NCBI GenBank assembly: GCA_963752855.1
Contig: CAVVZX010000041.1
Span: forward strand, 114,155 to 178,154
Reading direction: 5' to 3'
Source: DATJPW01 sp963752855
Lineage (GTDB): Bacteria > Desulfobacterota > Desulfomonilia > Desulfomonilales > Desulfomonilaceae
DNA: 64,000 nucleotides
Shown: positions 48,004 to 58,180 of the stretch, piece after piece
Layout of the letters: each line of letters opens with the position of its first letter
How positions within the stretch are numbered: the stretch's first letter is position 1
Position numbers and translations under genes: made by a program
The notes under the pieces: model-generated
Database searches by the model: none
What the model saw: the letters and a program-made list of their open reading frames with translations, nothing else
Told to the model about the DNA's origin: nothing

Positions 48004-48606
48004 ATGGCCATAGTTTCCAGGAAAAAGAACGAGATCCAATGCAAAGTCGTCTATTACGGTCCTGGCCGGTGTGGAAAAACCACAAATCTCATCACCATCC
48101 ACAAGGCGGTGGCGAGCAAAGTGCGCGGACAGCTTATTTCAATTCATACGGCAGGAGATAGGACGATCTTTTTCGATTTCATGCCTATGGATCTGGGGGC
48201 CGTCAAAAACATGAACATCAAGATCTCAGTTTATACGGTGCCGGGACAGGTTATATACAACGATACGAGAAAAGTGGTCTTGAGGGGTGTTGATGGAATC
48301 GTGTTTGTGGCCGATTCGCTGGAAATTCGGCAAACGCATAATATTGAGAGCTTGTCGAATCTTGAAGACAACTTGCGAGATTTGGGCAGACAACTTTCGG
48401 ACGTGCCCCTCGTACTGCAGTACAACAAGCGTGATCTAAATGGGAACTCACGTTTGATGTCCATCAAACAGTTGGAAGATGATCTCAATACTGATCATAT
48501 ATACAAGTCATTTCCCGCGAGCGCCCTAGTGGGAAACGGTGTCAAAGAAACTTTTAAACAAATCTGCATGATGACGGTGGCAAACGTGTGCCGGCAATTC
48601 CTCTGA
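48004..48606 (+). CDS. mglA: MglA-family GTPase
   Basis: 200 residues with the clearest MglA signatures: P-loop YYGPGRCGKTTN, switch II TVPGQVIYNDTRK (no DxxG Asp), VDGIVFVADS and LQYNKRDLN. Close in pattern to the Myxococcus and Thermus proteins that define the leading cell pole. It has no roadblock partner immediately beside it; the two candidates are 9-10 kb upstream in the same cluster. Distinct from the more divergent GTPase at 38164, so two polarity-type switches exist here. Confidence 0.85.
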   Translation: MAIVSRKKNEIQCKVVYYGPGRCGKTTNLITIHKAVASKVRGQLISIHTAGDRTIFFDFMPMDLGAVKNMNIKISVYTVPGQVIYNDTRKVVLRGVDGIVFVADSLEIRQTHNIESLSNLEDNLRDLGRQLSDVPLVLQYNKRDLNGNSRLMSIKQLEDDLNTDHIYKSFPASALVGNGVKETFKQICMMTVANVCRQFL

Positions 48607-48747
48607 GCGGATCACATTATTCGCTGTTGCTTGGCGACGACTGTCATAAGGCTACTCGGAAACAGTAAACGCGGAGACTTCGGGTCATGTCGGAAAAACA
48701 AGTTTATGAATTGCTGTCTGATCTGGGGATTGCGCTTCGTCTGAACG

Positions 48748-51076
48748 GTGACTAAGAAAAAGAAACCGACCAGATCCGAAACGGCTATCCAGGACCTTCA
48801 AACGAGTAGCGGCGCCTCTCTCCCGCAGGCCACGATCTATACCAGGAAACCTCATGATGATTACGGAATTACCAGTATTACCGACAACGTGAAATCGCAG
48901 ATGGGCTACGAGCCACGAGAATTTTTGGACGAACCCGCGTTCTGGCTGAAATGCATTCATCCTGAGGACGCTCCGGCGATTTTTTCAGGGTTCCCGAAAT
49001 TATTGGACTCCGGCAGTCATGTGCAAGAGTATCGGTTCTTACATAAAGACGGGAGCTACCGGTGGATACGAGATCATTGGATCATGATACGTGACGACAA
49101 AGGAAACCCATTTGAAATTGTGGGCTGCTGGATTGATGTCACGGAACAGAAGCGGGTGGAGGACACGCTGAGGAAAACGGTGTTGAGATATAGATCTCTC
49201 GTGGACAGCTCTCCTGTTGGAATGGTTTCTTTTGATACGCGGGGAGAGATCACCGAGTTCAATCCGGCTGTGCTGCAGATTCTCGGGGCCCCGTTCGGCG
49301 AGGCGACAGACCCCGAGGTACCTTTTCACTTACTTGCCGGTGATGGAAGCCGGGATCTCGGAAGCCATACTCCACTGCATGGAATCGGGAAAAGGTGGGG
49401 TCGGCGAATATCAATACAAAAGCAAGAAGGAGAGGCAGGTCTGCACACGCCTTCACGTAACCCCTGTCCACAATGGAGAGAAGAGCATCTCAGGGATCCA
49501 TGCCTTCATAGAGGACATCTCGGATCAAAAGCGGGCCGAGGAATTAATTGTCAAGTCCGAACGCCTGAAGGTTTTGGGCCAGATTGCTCGAGGGTTAGGC
49601 TACAATTTCAACAACTTGCTCCAGGTGGTGTCCGGAAGCGCGGACATGGCGCTCACCGGTCTTGACATGAACGATATCGATGCCGTGCGCAACAATTTGC
49701 AGCAGATACTGGAAAGCGCTCAGGCGGCTACGGAAACAGTCAAATGGCTTCATCAATTCGGCCGAACTCCCAAGACTTCCGCTGATTCCCAGAAAGAATT
49801 ATTCGATTTCAGCGATCTCGTAGAGGAAGCCGTTGAAATCTGCAAGTTTTGGTCTCGAGCCGAACTGGAACAGACCGGCGCCCGAATAAAGTACGAAGTT
49901 TCGCTCAAGAAAGATTGCCTTGTGGAAGGAATACCGGATCAGATCTCCTGGGTGGCTTTGAATATTTTAAAAAATGCAGTGGAAGCTTTGCCAAATGGAG
50001 GGCGAATCAAGGTAAAGACATACATTGACGAAAACCTGGCCATTCTTAGAGTTGAAGATAACGGAATTGGGATTAAATTAGAGGAAATCAATAATCTGAC
50101 ACAGGCGTTCTGGACATCAAAAGAAGGCCACGCGGGCATGGGGCTTACATTCAACAGTGAAATCATTCGTCGGCACAAAGGCAAGATGGGGATAAAGCGA
50201 ATGAAGCCTCATGGGACCTGTTTCGTCGTGAGACTGCCTGTCGCCATAAACAGGACCAAAAATGGGCAGACACGGCCGGAGGAATTTTCTGAAAGGGGAT
50301 TTCGAATTCTCTTGATAGAAGATGATGAGCGAGTTCTGAGGATACTGGAGGAAGGATTGAAATTACTGGGTCAGCAACCCATCTGCGCAATGTCGGTCGA
50401 AGAAGGGCTCGAAATGCTTCATCAGTCGGAAGTCGACGCAGTAGTCTGCGAGCTGGCCATGCCTGATATCAGCGGATGGGAAGCAGCCGCAGCGGTTCGT
50501 GAGGTCTTTCGTGAAAAGAATATTCCCAAGCCGCCGTTTGTAGCCCTGATGGGGTACGCCGATCCTGAACAGGAAGAAGTGGATCCTTCCACAGGAGTGG
50601 ACAGGGTCCTGGCGAAGCCAATAAAAGTCCCGCAGTTGCTGGAAATAATCACACAAGAAATTGGCAAGGAGTCCGCAGGAGGCGCCTTCTCGGGTAAAGT
50701 AGACAAAATCGATCTGCTGGAATACGTTCAACTGTTGCTTCTTAACGGACGCAGGATAGTGCTCGAAGTCTCCTCAACCGAAGGAATGAAGGGTCTTATC
50801 TTTGTGGATCGAGGAGAGATACTGCACGCCATATGCGGCGATCTGCGGGGCGAGGATGCTCTGTACAAATGCTTGACCTTCAAGAGCGGCACATTTTCGA
50901 CACGTCCCTGGCAAGAGCCTGAAGAAGTCACAATCAACAGGTCAGCCATGTTTTTGCTCGTTGAAGCTGCACGCAAAAAAGATGACATGAAATTCAAGTT
51001 GATCCAGTCCAGGGAGTCGAACCGCCAGCAGGTGGCGCCTGATTTGGGAGCTGGTTCCACTATCATAGTGAAATGA
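48748..51076 (+). CDS. Hybrid histidine-kinase-like protein, PAS-PAS-kinase-REC-DUF4388, phospho-sites replaced (one frame change)
   Basis: ~775 residues. First PAS: PREFLDEPAFWLKCIHPED. Second PAS: SLVDSSPVGMVSFDTRG, split by a frame change near 49310. The H-box reads GLGYNFNNLLQ, with Tyr (codon 49601-49603) where the phospho-His belongs. The ATPase keeps NILKNAVEALPNG, VEDNGIGI and GHAGMGL. The receiver keeps IEDDE and the Lys, but its phospho-Asp is Glu (VVCELAMP, codon 50450-50452) and its Thr is Met. A DUF4388 domain (KIDLLEYVQLLLLNG) closes it. Start is uncertain: a GTG at 48748, or a 22-codon frame from ATG 48687 that ends just after it. Confidence 0.75.
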
Positions 51077-51292
51077 AGCTATTTCCCAAGGTAGACTTGG
51101 AAGGCGGAGGTTTCATCTTTTCAAGCGCGATAATGGTTCTATCTACGTCTGATTGCAAGACCTCTCCTGAATGAAAGTAATGTTCCATTACTTGTAAGCG
51201 CGGTTCGTGATGCGCATGTAGAGGCATTGCAACTAGTTGTATGGCAAGGCCGAAGAACGTGCTTTAAAACAAAAACTAATTGATGAGTCGAT

Positions 51293-52825
51293 ATGGCTCC
51301 CACATTCAGAGAGGTTGTCTCCATCGTGGATTTCGAGAGCCAAGCCGCTACAGAGTTTATGAATAGTCGATGTACCGAGGTCCTAATTAGGGCTGGGCAA
51401 CGACTCATTGCAGATAGCTTGACGCTGTCGGAAGTGAGAGAAGATGTCTCCCAGAGCTTCCTCGATGAGGCTAAGCTCTCTGGTACATATGAGTTTGGCT
51501 TCGCGTGGACGCCCAAACCGGCATGTCGGTAGCTGCCAGCTCATCACAATTGAATTCCGTGGATTTTTCCAAGACCAGGGTGTTTTCAGAGGCAATGAGC
51601 GGAAAGCTGGGGTTAGGTGGCCTAGAACAAAACAAGATCGTACAGAAATTGAGCAAGGAATCAAACGGGTGGACCTTCCCCATTGCAGCTCCGGTCAAAA
51701 TAAATGACAAAGTAGCCGGAGTGCTGATTGCCTACTTGCGATGGAAACCTCTGGAGGATCTCCTGACCAAAAGAAGCGTTGGGAAAACCGGTTACGTGTT
51801 TGTTGTGGACAGACTTGGCCGATTCATCGTCCATCCGGACAGAGGGCTTTATGAGCTTGAGCTCAAGAAGTCCGCAAATCAAGTTGAAGCAGCTTTGGAA
51901 AGAGGTCCAGGAGCGAAAGACTTCCAGCAAATATGAATTCACCAAGCCAGGAAGCGCAATATCCGAGTCGAAGACGGTGGGAATCGCATATCCTGGATCG
52001 ATGGGCAATTTGCCGAACTTGGAGTGGAAAGTGTTTGCCACTGTTCCGTCAAGCGAGATCTTGCTGCTGCCAAACATTATCGGGACCTAGGATTGATAGC
52101 CCTTATAGTGGCCGGACTTGTCTTTGTGCTGGCTATCGTTCTGGCCACCACAATATCCAGGCCCATAGCAGCGATAGCCGCCGTAATACGAAAGGTCGCG
52201 GCCGGAGATTAGACAGTTCTACATGGAATATTTCCAGAGGTGATGAGATAGGCGATCTGGTGGCGGCTTTTGAAGACTTGCGTGAGGGCTTCAGCAGCCA
52301 GATTAACCGAGTGATGCAGACGGTGAACACGCTCGCTTCATCGTCTGCTGAGGTAGTTGCCACCGCTGTTCAGGTAGCCACAAGTTCGGCTCAAACCTCT
52401 TCAGCATTAACAGAAGTCGACACTACCGCCGAAGAAGTGAGACAGTCGGCCAAGATCGCCATTGGCAAAGCAGAGAATGTAGCTCAGGACTCTCAAGAGT
52501 CGGTAAAAGTAGCGGAATCCGGTAAAGAGTCTACTGAGAGAACCATTGAAAAGATTAATTTAATAAAAGACCAGATGGAGTCCATAAGTGAGACAGTCGT
52601 AAGTTTGAGCGAACATAGTCAACGGATAAGCGCCATAATTGCCACAGTTCAAGATATTGCCGACCAGTCGAATCTTCTCTCTGTCAACGCATCTATCGAG
52701 GCTGCAAGGGCTGGTGATTATGGAAAAGGTTTTGCAGTGGTGGCCCAAGAAATCAAAAGTCTTGCGGATCAATCCAAGCAGGCCACGGAACAAGTGAGAA
52801 ATATCCTTGAAGAACCCGTAGCCTA
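51293..52825 (+). pseudogene. Decayed methyl-accepting chemotaxis protein
   Basis: Sensor-domain pieces (YEFGFA, DAQTGMSVAASSSQL, VGKTGYVFVVDRLGRFIVHPD), a membrane helix with HAMP (LIALIVAGLVFVLAIVLATTISRPI) and a signalling helix (QDIADQSNLLSVNASIEAARAGDYGKGFAVVAQEIK) are spread over several frames. The first transmembrane helix is missing. The signalling domain ends abruptly after EQVRNILEE, where the intact paralogue at 53303 goes on for ~110 residues. Truncation at both ends plus four or more frame changes makes this a true pseudogene. Confidence 0.8.
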
Positions 52826-52834
52826 CGAGCCGCT

Positions 52835-52966
52835 AAGGCTCACGTGAGCCTTTGTGCAACGTCCGGTTTGATAGCCGGCTGCCTCGCCAAAAATCATAAT
52901 CCCTTAAAATGTTGCTCTATTCTGGTCAAGATCTCGATTTGAGGGGATCTGGGTACGGTATTTGCT
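52835..52966 (+). promoter_or_regulatory. Palindromic UAS plus sigma-54-like promoter upstream of the MCP gene
   Basis: AAGGCTCACGTGAGCCTT (52835-52852) is a perfect 18-base palindrome. GGGTACG-GTAT-TTGCT (52951-52966) matches sigma-54 -24/-12 with two mismatches. The palindrome, TTGTGCAAC just after it, a TCTGGTCAA block and the promoter keep the same spacing as in 36763-36891 (58 bases between the last two blocks in both copies). The MCP ATG lies ~325 bases beyond; the rest of that leader shows nothing definite. Confidence 0.55.
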
Positions 52967-53302
52967 AAGACTTCGTTAAGAAAATAACGCGATCATAAAT
53001 GATCCGCGAATTACCGACAAAGGCAGGATCCGGAATTCCTATAGAACTGGGATTGAAATCCCGCCGGCGGCGGAACTTGTAAGCGCCAACCATAATGCTG
53101 TTAACTCTGCACGTGGATCTTTTACACAAGATCGGAAATAACATCCCTTCAGGTGGCCCCATGTAGATGCGCTGCCGAAAGATGGCTGCTAGTCTGCATG
53201 GTTGTTATGCCTAGCGGATAAGGAGATAGGCCTGTCGGGATTGGGAGCTGAGCTACGATATTGGAATAGGCTGCTGTTTCAGCATAGGAGCAAAGGAGAA
53301 AC

Positions 53303-55369
53303 ATGATGTTCAAGAGACTGCTGGCTGGGAGTTTGATGGCAAAACTTGTGGCTTTTCTTTTAGTTATTTCCGCCGCCCAGATTCTGATTATCGGATTTTT
53401 GTCATTTCAAAGCGCAAAGACCGGCCTCGAGCAAGCTGCCCTCAATAAGCTCGACGCCGAGCGAGAACTGAGGAAAAGTGAGCTGTTAGCCTATTTTCAG
53501 GACACATTACAGAACCTGAAATTCATGGCCCAGACTTCCAATGCCAGATCCGCTATAGAAACCATGCAGTCGTACCATGCTTACAATAAGGCCACTCCGG
53601 ACACGCCTTTTGATACGAGTTCCGAGCTGTATAAACAGATGGAGTCGTCGATTGGCCCTTTCTTCAAAAGCTTCCTTGAAACTCACGAAGCGAAGTTTTC
53701 CGGATACGAGGACATGTATCTCATCGGCGCAGCGGACCAGTTCATAATGCTTACGGCTATGAAATCTAAAGAGCTTGGGTCTAATTTAGCGCGTGGAGAT
53801 CTCAAGGACTCCAGTCTCGCCAAATTGTGTCAAATGGTTATTAAGACGGGAAAACCGGGAATGGTGGATTTCGAGACATACGCTCCGGTGGGGAAGCCTG
53901 TCATGTTTATGGCGGCGCCGATTTTGGGTGACAAAGGAGCAGTTGATGGGGTCCTTGCCCTTCGGATGGGTCCGGAAAAAATCAATTCGATTTTCGGTTC
54001 TACAGCGGCAATAGGAAAAACTACCGAAGCGTATCTGGTTGGCCGCGACTTGCTGATGAGGTCCCAATCCCGTTTTGCGCCCGATTCGGCAATTCTCAGA
54101 TCAAAGGCTGACACGGATGCGGCAAAAGGCGCCCTTCAGGGCAATTCCGGAACCGGCGTTCTACGAAATTATCAAGACACAATGGTCCTGACCTCGTATT
54201 CTCCTGCAGGCCTACGAGACCTCAAAGAGCTTTCTCCGGATTTCGATTGGGCGGTCATTGCGGCAATTAATTCCGATGAGGCGTTCGCTTCGATTCAGTC
54301 GCTGAGAAACCGGGTCATTTTGGTCGCGTTGATCATGGCAGGGTTGTCAGCCCTGGTTGCCTTGGTCGTTGCGGGAAGTGTGTCAAGGCCAATAGTGGCG
54401 CTTGCCGACAAGGTAGCCCAGATCGGAGAAGGAGACCTCACTGCCGCAATCCCGTTTCAAAACAAGAACGATGAAGTAGGCGCCCTGGCTAGGGCGATTC
54501 ATCTCATGGTCGGCAATCTTCGTGAGCAGATCGGAAGCCTGATTCAAGGCGTCAATGTTCTCAGTTCTTCCGTTTCGGAGATTTCCGCCAGTGTGGGGCA
54601 GGTGGTGACGAGTTCGGCGCAGACATCATCTGCGATGACAGAAACTACGGTCACGGTCGAGCAATTGCGCCAGGCGGCTCAGTTGTCCAATAGCATGGCC
54701 AAAGACGTTGCAAGAAGCGCTCAAGAAGCGGTGAAAACGTCGGCCGCCGGTCGTCAGGCCACGGACGATGCGGTCAAAATGATATCAGTTATAAAGGAGC
54801 AGATGACAACGATTGGTGAGACGGTGGTCAAGCTTAGTGAGCACAGCATGGCCATTGAAAAGATAATTGCTTCGGTTCAGGATATTGCAGACCAATCCAA
54901 CCTTCTCGCTGTAAACGCCTCTATTGAAGCTGCTCGGGCCGGCGAGCACGGCAAGGGCTTTGCCGTAGTGGCGCATGAAATCAAGACGTTGTCCGACGAA
55001 TCCAAGCAATCTACTGATCAGGTTCGATCCATCCTTGATGAGATAAGAAAATGGGTGGGCGCGGTCGTAATGGCTGCAGAACAGGGCGGCAAAGCAGTGG
55101 AAGCGGGCGTGGACCAGTCAGTAGTGGCAGGGAAGTCCATAGAAAAGCTGTATTCCAGTGTTGAGAATTCTGCCAGGGCGGCCAATGAGATCCAATCGTC
55201 CAGTGATCAGCAGTCAACTTCCATAGATCAAGTTTCGAGCGCAATGGGCAGTATTGAGAGCGCCATGAGGCAGAATGTGGACAGCGCCTCCCAATTGGAA
55301 ACCGCTGCTAGAAGACTGGCGGAACTCGGAGATCAGCTCAAACAGATGGTTGACAGATATAGGATCTGA
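53303..55369 (+). CDS. Methyl-accepting chemotaxis protein with large periplasmic sensor
   Basis: 688 residues, intact. TM1 at ~13-35, a ~300-residue Cache-type periplasmic domain, TM2 at ~336-358 (VALIMAGLSALVALVVAGSV), HAMP (SRPIVALADKVAQIGEGDL), then the long signalling coiled coil with hairpin tip QDIADQSNLLAVNASIEAARAGEHGKGFAVVA. No CheR-binding pentapeptide at the C-terminus. It is the only complete receptor in the window and presumably feeds the CheA at 41692. It closely resembles the pseudogene just upstream. Confidence 0.9.
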   Translation: MMFKRLLAGSLMAKLVAFLLVISAAQILIIGFLSFQSAKTGLEQAALNKLDAERELRKSELLAYFQDTLQNLKFMAQTSNARSAIETMQSYHAYNKATPDTPFDTSSELYKQMESSIGPFFKSFLETHEAKFSGYEDMYLIGAADQFIMLTAMKSKELGSNLARGDLKDSSLAKLCQMVIKTGKPGMVDFETYAPVGKPVMFMAAPILGDKGAVDGVLALRMGPEKINSIFGSTAAIGKTTEAYLVGRDLLMRSQSRFAPDSAILRSKADTDAAKGALQGNSGTGVLRNYQDTMVLTSYSPAGLRDLKELSPDFDWAVIAAINSDEAFASIQSLRNRVILVALIMAGLSALVALVVAGSVSRPIVALADKVAQIGEGDLTAAIPFQNKNDEVGALARAIHLMVGNLREQIGSLIQGVNVLSSSVSEISASVGQVVTSSAQTSSAMTETTVTVEQLRQAAQLSNSMAKDVARSAQEAVKTSAAGRQATDDAVKMISVIKEQMTTIGETVVKLSEHSMAIEKIIASVQDIADQSNLLAVNASIEAARAGEHGKGFAVVAHEIKTLSDESKQSTDQVRSILDEIRKWVGAVVMAAEQGGKAVEAGVDQSVVAGKSIEKLYSSVENSARAANEIQSSSDQQSTSIDQVSSAMGSIESAMRQNVDSASQLETAARRLAELGDQLKQMVDRYRI

Positions 55370-55406
55370 TGCGGTTAAATGATTTAAATGGAGAAAGGAG
55401 ATATCC

Positions 55407-56683
55407 ATGAAAGTATCTGCCAAACGTACGCGATTGTTCGTAGCGATTGTCGCTCTGACCGGCATTTTATTGGCTGTTCCGGTTGTGGCCCAAGATGTGA
55501 TCAAAATCGGGGCCATATATTCCTTCACCGGACCGGTGGCCGAGGTCGCAAAACGTCCAGAAAAGCGCCATAGAAATGGCCGTAAAGGAAGTGAATGACT
55601 CCGGCGGCGTAGAGGTCGGCGGGAAAAAGATGAGACTTGAAGCCGTCTTCGGTGACGACCAAACCAAACCTGAAACAGCGACTCAGTCTGTTCGAAGACA
55701 TGGTGAAGAATAAACAGGTCACGGCAGTAATCGGCCGGCACTGTGGCTGCACATTCCCTTGGCGCTTAATACCGCGGCAAAAAAGGACAAAGCTCTCCTG
55801 ATCGCGGCTTGCGCACCTCCGGACGCCTTCCACGAGCAAAAGGTGAAAGCCCCCACCGCTCTAGGAATAATTGGCGGCAGCTTCTGATATCGGTCGGGCG
55901 GGAGCTTCTTACATGGCGGACAAAATAAAACCGAAAAAGGTAGCTTGCTTTATGCCTGCCTATGCCTTCGGCAATGCGCTGGCCGCCGGTTTCGAGGCGG
56001 TAATAAAGAAGTACCCTGAAATCACATTACAAGATCTTTTGGCATCCATTTGGGAGCTTCGAATATTCAGACGCGATCTGGAGGCAGTCCGTGATTTCAT
56101 GCCGGATGTCATAGTGATCGGATCATGGGGCCAGGATGCTGTCAATGCATTCAATCAGGCTTTCGAAATGGGGTTGGGAAAGAGCAGCAAGTTGTTTCAC
56201 CTATGGACTGTGAATGCCGATGGCCACGGCGATTCGTCCCGAGGCGATGAAAGGCGTGTGGGCTCAAATGTTTTGGTTTTACTGACATGTCCGGATTCCG
56301 GGATGACTCTGTTGTGAAGGCTACCAATGAATTTAGCGCCAATTATGCAAAATTGTACAATGAGCCGTCTGACGCTCTACGCGCTTGCTTCATATGATGC
56401 AGTGAAAGAAATCGTGAGAGCAATAAAACTCTCTCAATCCACAGATCCCACAAAAATGTACGAAGCCCTGATGGCCAACCCCGTATGGACCGGCGCAAAG
56501 GGCGAGGCAAAATGGCGGAAGGACGGCCGTTGCATGTACAAATATTTCGATTGGATCGTCGAGGGAAAAGGAGCGGATGAGCGCAAAGAAGGAGCATTCG
56601 GCAGCAAGTATGATTATGCGAAAGTCGTGGATGTATTTACTGGTGAGGCATTTGCGCCGACGCTCCAGGAGTTGGGATACTGA
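55407..56683 (+). pseudogene. Branched-chain-amino-acid-type substrate-binding protein, decayed tandem copy 1
   Basis: Starts well (AAAGGAG, then MKVSAKRTRLFVAIVAL and a signal peptide ending VVAQD) but loses frame near 55550. It can be followed only by repeated frame changes: VSIEMAVKEVNDSGG-type, LNTAAKKDKALLIAACAPPD, DIGRAGASYMADKIKPKK, ILASIWELRIF for the usual IFWHPFGSSNI, and the intact end YDYAKVVDVFTGEAFAPTLQELGY. Compared with the intact copies at 56799 and 58181, it carries at least six indels. The neighbouring copies, same length and read cleanly, argue for genuine decay here. Confidence 0.8.
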
Positions 56684-56798
56684 ATGAGAAAAATTCATTC
56701 CACTCTATTCTGAGAATCTTAGCCTTTTTCAGCAGGTTAATTATCAGCAAGAGATTGGCCTGATGAAGGCGATTCAAGGCACACAAAAGGAGCAACTG

Positions 56799-58064
56799 AT
56801 GAAATCCAATGCCGAACGAATTAGGTTATTTGTCTTAGTTTCCTCCATGATTAGCATTCTATTGGCTGTTCCGGCTATGGCCCAAGATGTGATCAAAATT
56901 GGGGCCATATATTCTTTGACCGGCCCGGTGGCCGAGGTCGCCAAACTCCAGAAACGCTCAGTAGAGATGGCCGTAAAGGAAATCAATGAGGCCGGCGGGG
57001 TGGAGATGGGCGGGAAAAAGATGAAAATTGAAGCCGTCTTTGGTGACGACCAAACTAAACCGGAAACAGCGACGAACCTGTTCGAGGACATGGTGAAAAA
57101 CAAACAGGTCACAGCCGTTATCGGTGGTACGGCGGCTCACATACCCTTGGCCCTTAATACTGCGGCAAAAAAAGACAAAGCCCTCCTGATCGCGGCTTGC
57201 GCACCTCCTGACTCGTACCACGAGCAAAAGGTGAAAGCCGCTACCGCCCTGGGCATCGTGGTAGCAGGTTCTGACATTGGCCGGGCGGGAGCTTCCTATT
57301 TAGCGGAGAAAATAAAACCCAAAAAAGTGGCCTGTTTTGTACCTGCCTATGCCTTCGGCAATGCGCTGGCCGCGGGCTTCGAGCCGGTAATAAAGAAATA
57401 TCCTGAAATCACATACAAGATCTTTTGGCATCCATTTGGGAGTTCAAATATTAAACGTGATCTTGAGGCAGTCAGAGATTTCAGGCCGGATGTTATTGTG
57501 ATCGGATCATGGGGCCAGGATGCTGTCAACGCATTCAATTCAGCCTTCGAAATGGGATTGGGAAAGAATAGCAAATTATTTCACTTATGGACCGTGAATG
57601 CGTTGGCCGCGGCAATTCGTCCGGAGGCTATGAAAGGCGTATGGGCTCAAATGTTTTGGCTGCCTGACTTGTCCGGATTCAAGGATGACGCGGTTGTAAA
57701 GTCTACCAATGAATTCAGCGCCAACTATGCAAAATTGTACAATGAACCGCCCGATGCTTACGGGCTTGCTTCATATGAAGCAGTGAAAGAAGTCGTCAGG
57801 GCAATAAAACTTTCTCAATCCACCGACCCCACAAAGATGTACGAAGCTTTGATGGCCAACCCCGTATGGACCGGCGCAAAAGGCGAGGCCAAATGGCGGA
57901 AAGACGGCCGCTGCATGTACAAATATTTCGATTGGATCGTCGAGGGAAAAGGACCCGATGAGCGTAAAGAAGGCACATTTGGTAGTAAGTATGATTATGC
58001 GAAAGTCGTGGACGCATTCACTGGTGAAGGCTTTGCGCCGACTCTCCAGGAGTTGGGATACTAG
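56799..58064 (+). CDS. ABC transporter substrate-binding protein (LivK-type), tandem copy 2
   Basis: 421 residues, intact. Signal peptide MKSNAERIRLFVLVSSM... ends near AMAQD. Then IKIGAIYSLTGPVAEVAKLQ, the standard start of a periplasmic-binding-protein type 1 domain, and GDDQTKPETATNLFEDMV. It binds a small amide, amino acid or organic acid for an ABC importer. The permease and ATPase genes are not in this window. AAAGGAG precedes the ATG at 56799, so I reject a start 36 bases upstream. Near-identical in many blocks to copy 1. Confidence 0.85.
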   Translation: MKSNAERIRLFVLVSSMISILLAVPAMAQDVIKIGAIYSLTGPVAEVAKLQKRSVEMAVKEINEAGGVEMGGKKMKIEAVFGDDQTKPETATNLFEDMVKNKQVTAVIGGTAAHIPLALNTAAKKDKALLIAACAPPDSYHEQKVKAATALGIVVAGSDIGRAGASYLAEKIKPKKVACFVPAYAFGNALAAGFEPVIKKYPEITYKIFWHPFGSSNIKRDLEAVRDFRPDVIVIGSWGQDAVNAFNSAFEMGLGKNSKLFHLWTVNALAAAIRPEAMKGVWAQMFWLPDLSGFKDDAVVKSTNEFSANYAKLYNEPPDAYGLASYEAVKEVVRAIKLSQSTDPTKMYEALMANPVWTGAKGEAKWRKDGRCMYKYFDWIVEGKGPDERKEGTFGSKYDYAKVVDAFTGEGFAPTLQELGY

Positions 58065-58180
58065 TCGGAAGCAAAGAAATGTTGCGTAACATTGTGCTGG
58101 GTTTTGTTCTATTTCCAAGTAACTTTCGCAACAGCGTTGCGATCCAGTGGGAGAGATTTACGTAGACAAAGGAGCCCTCT

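Noticed and set aside
48687..48755. 22-codon frame before the hybrid kinase
   Set aside because: Starts at an ATG without a convincing ribosome-binding site; it may be the true N-terminus of the kinase lost by a frame change, but cannot be shown to be a separate gene.
36717..51300. Shared TTGATGAGTCGATATG at ~36717 and ~51282
   Set aside because: A 16-base match is about what chance gives in comparing 64 kb with itself, and the flanks do not align, unlike the palindrome module nearby.
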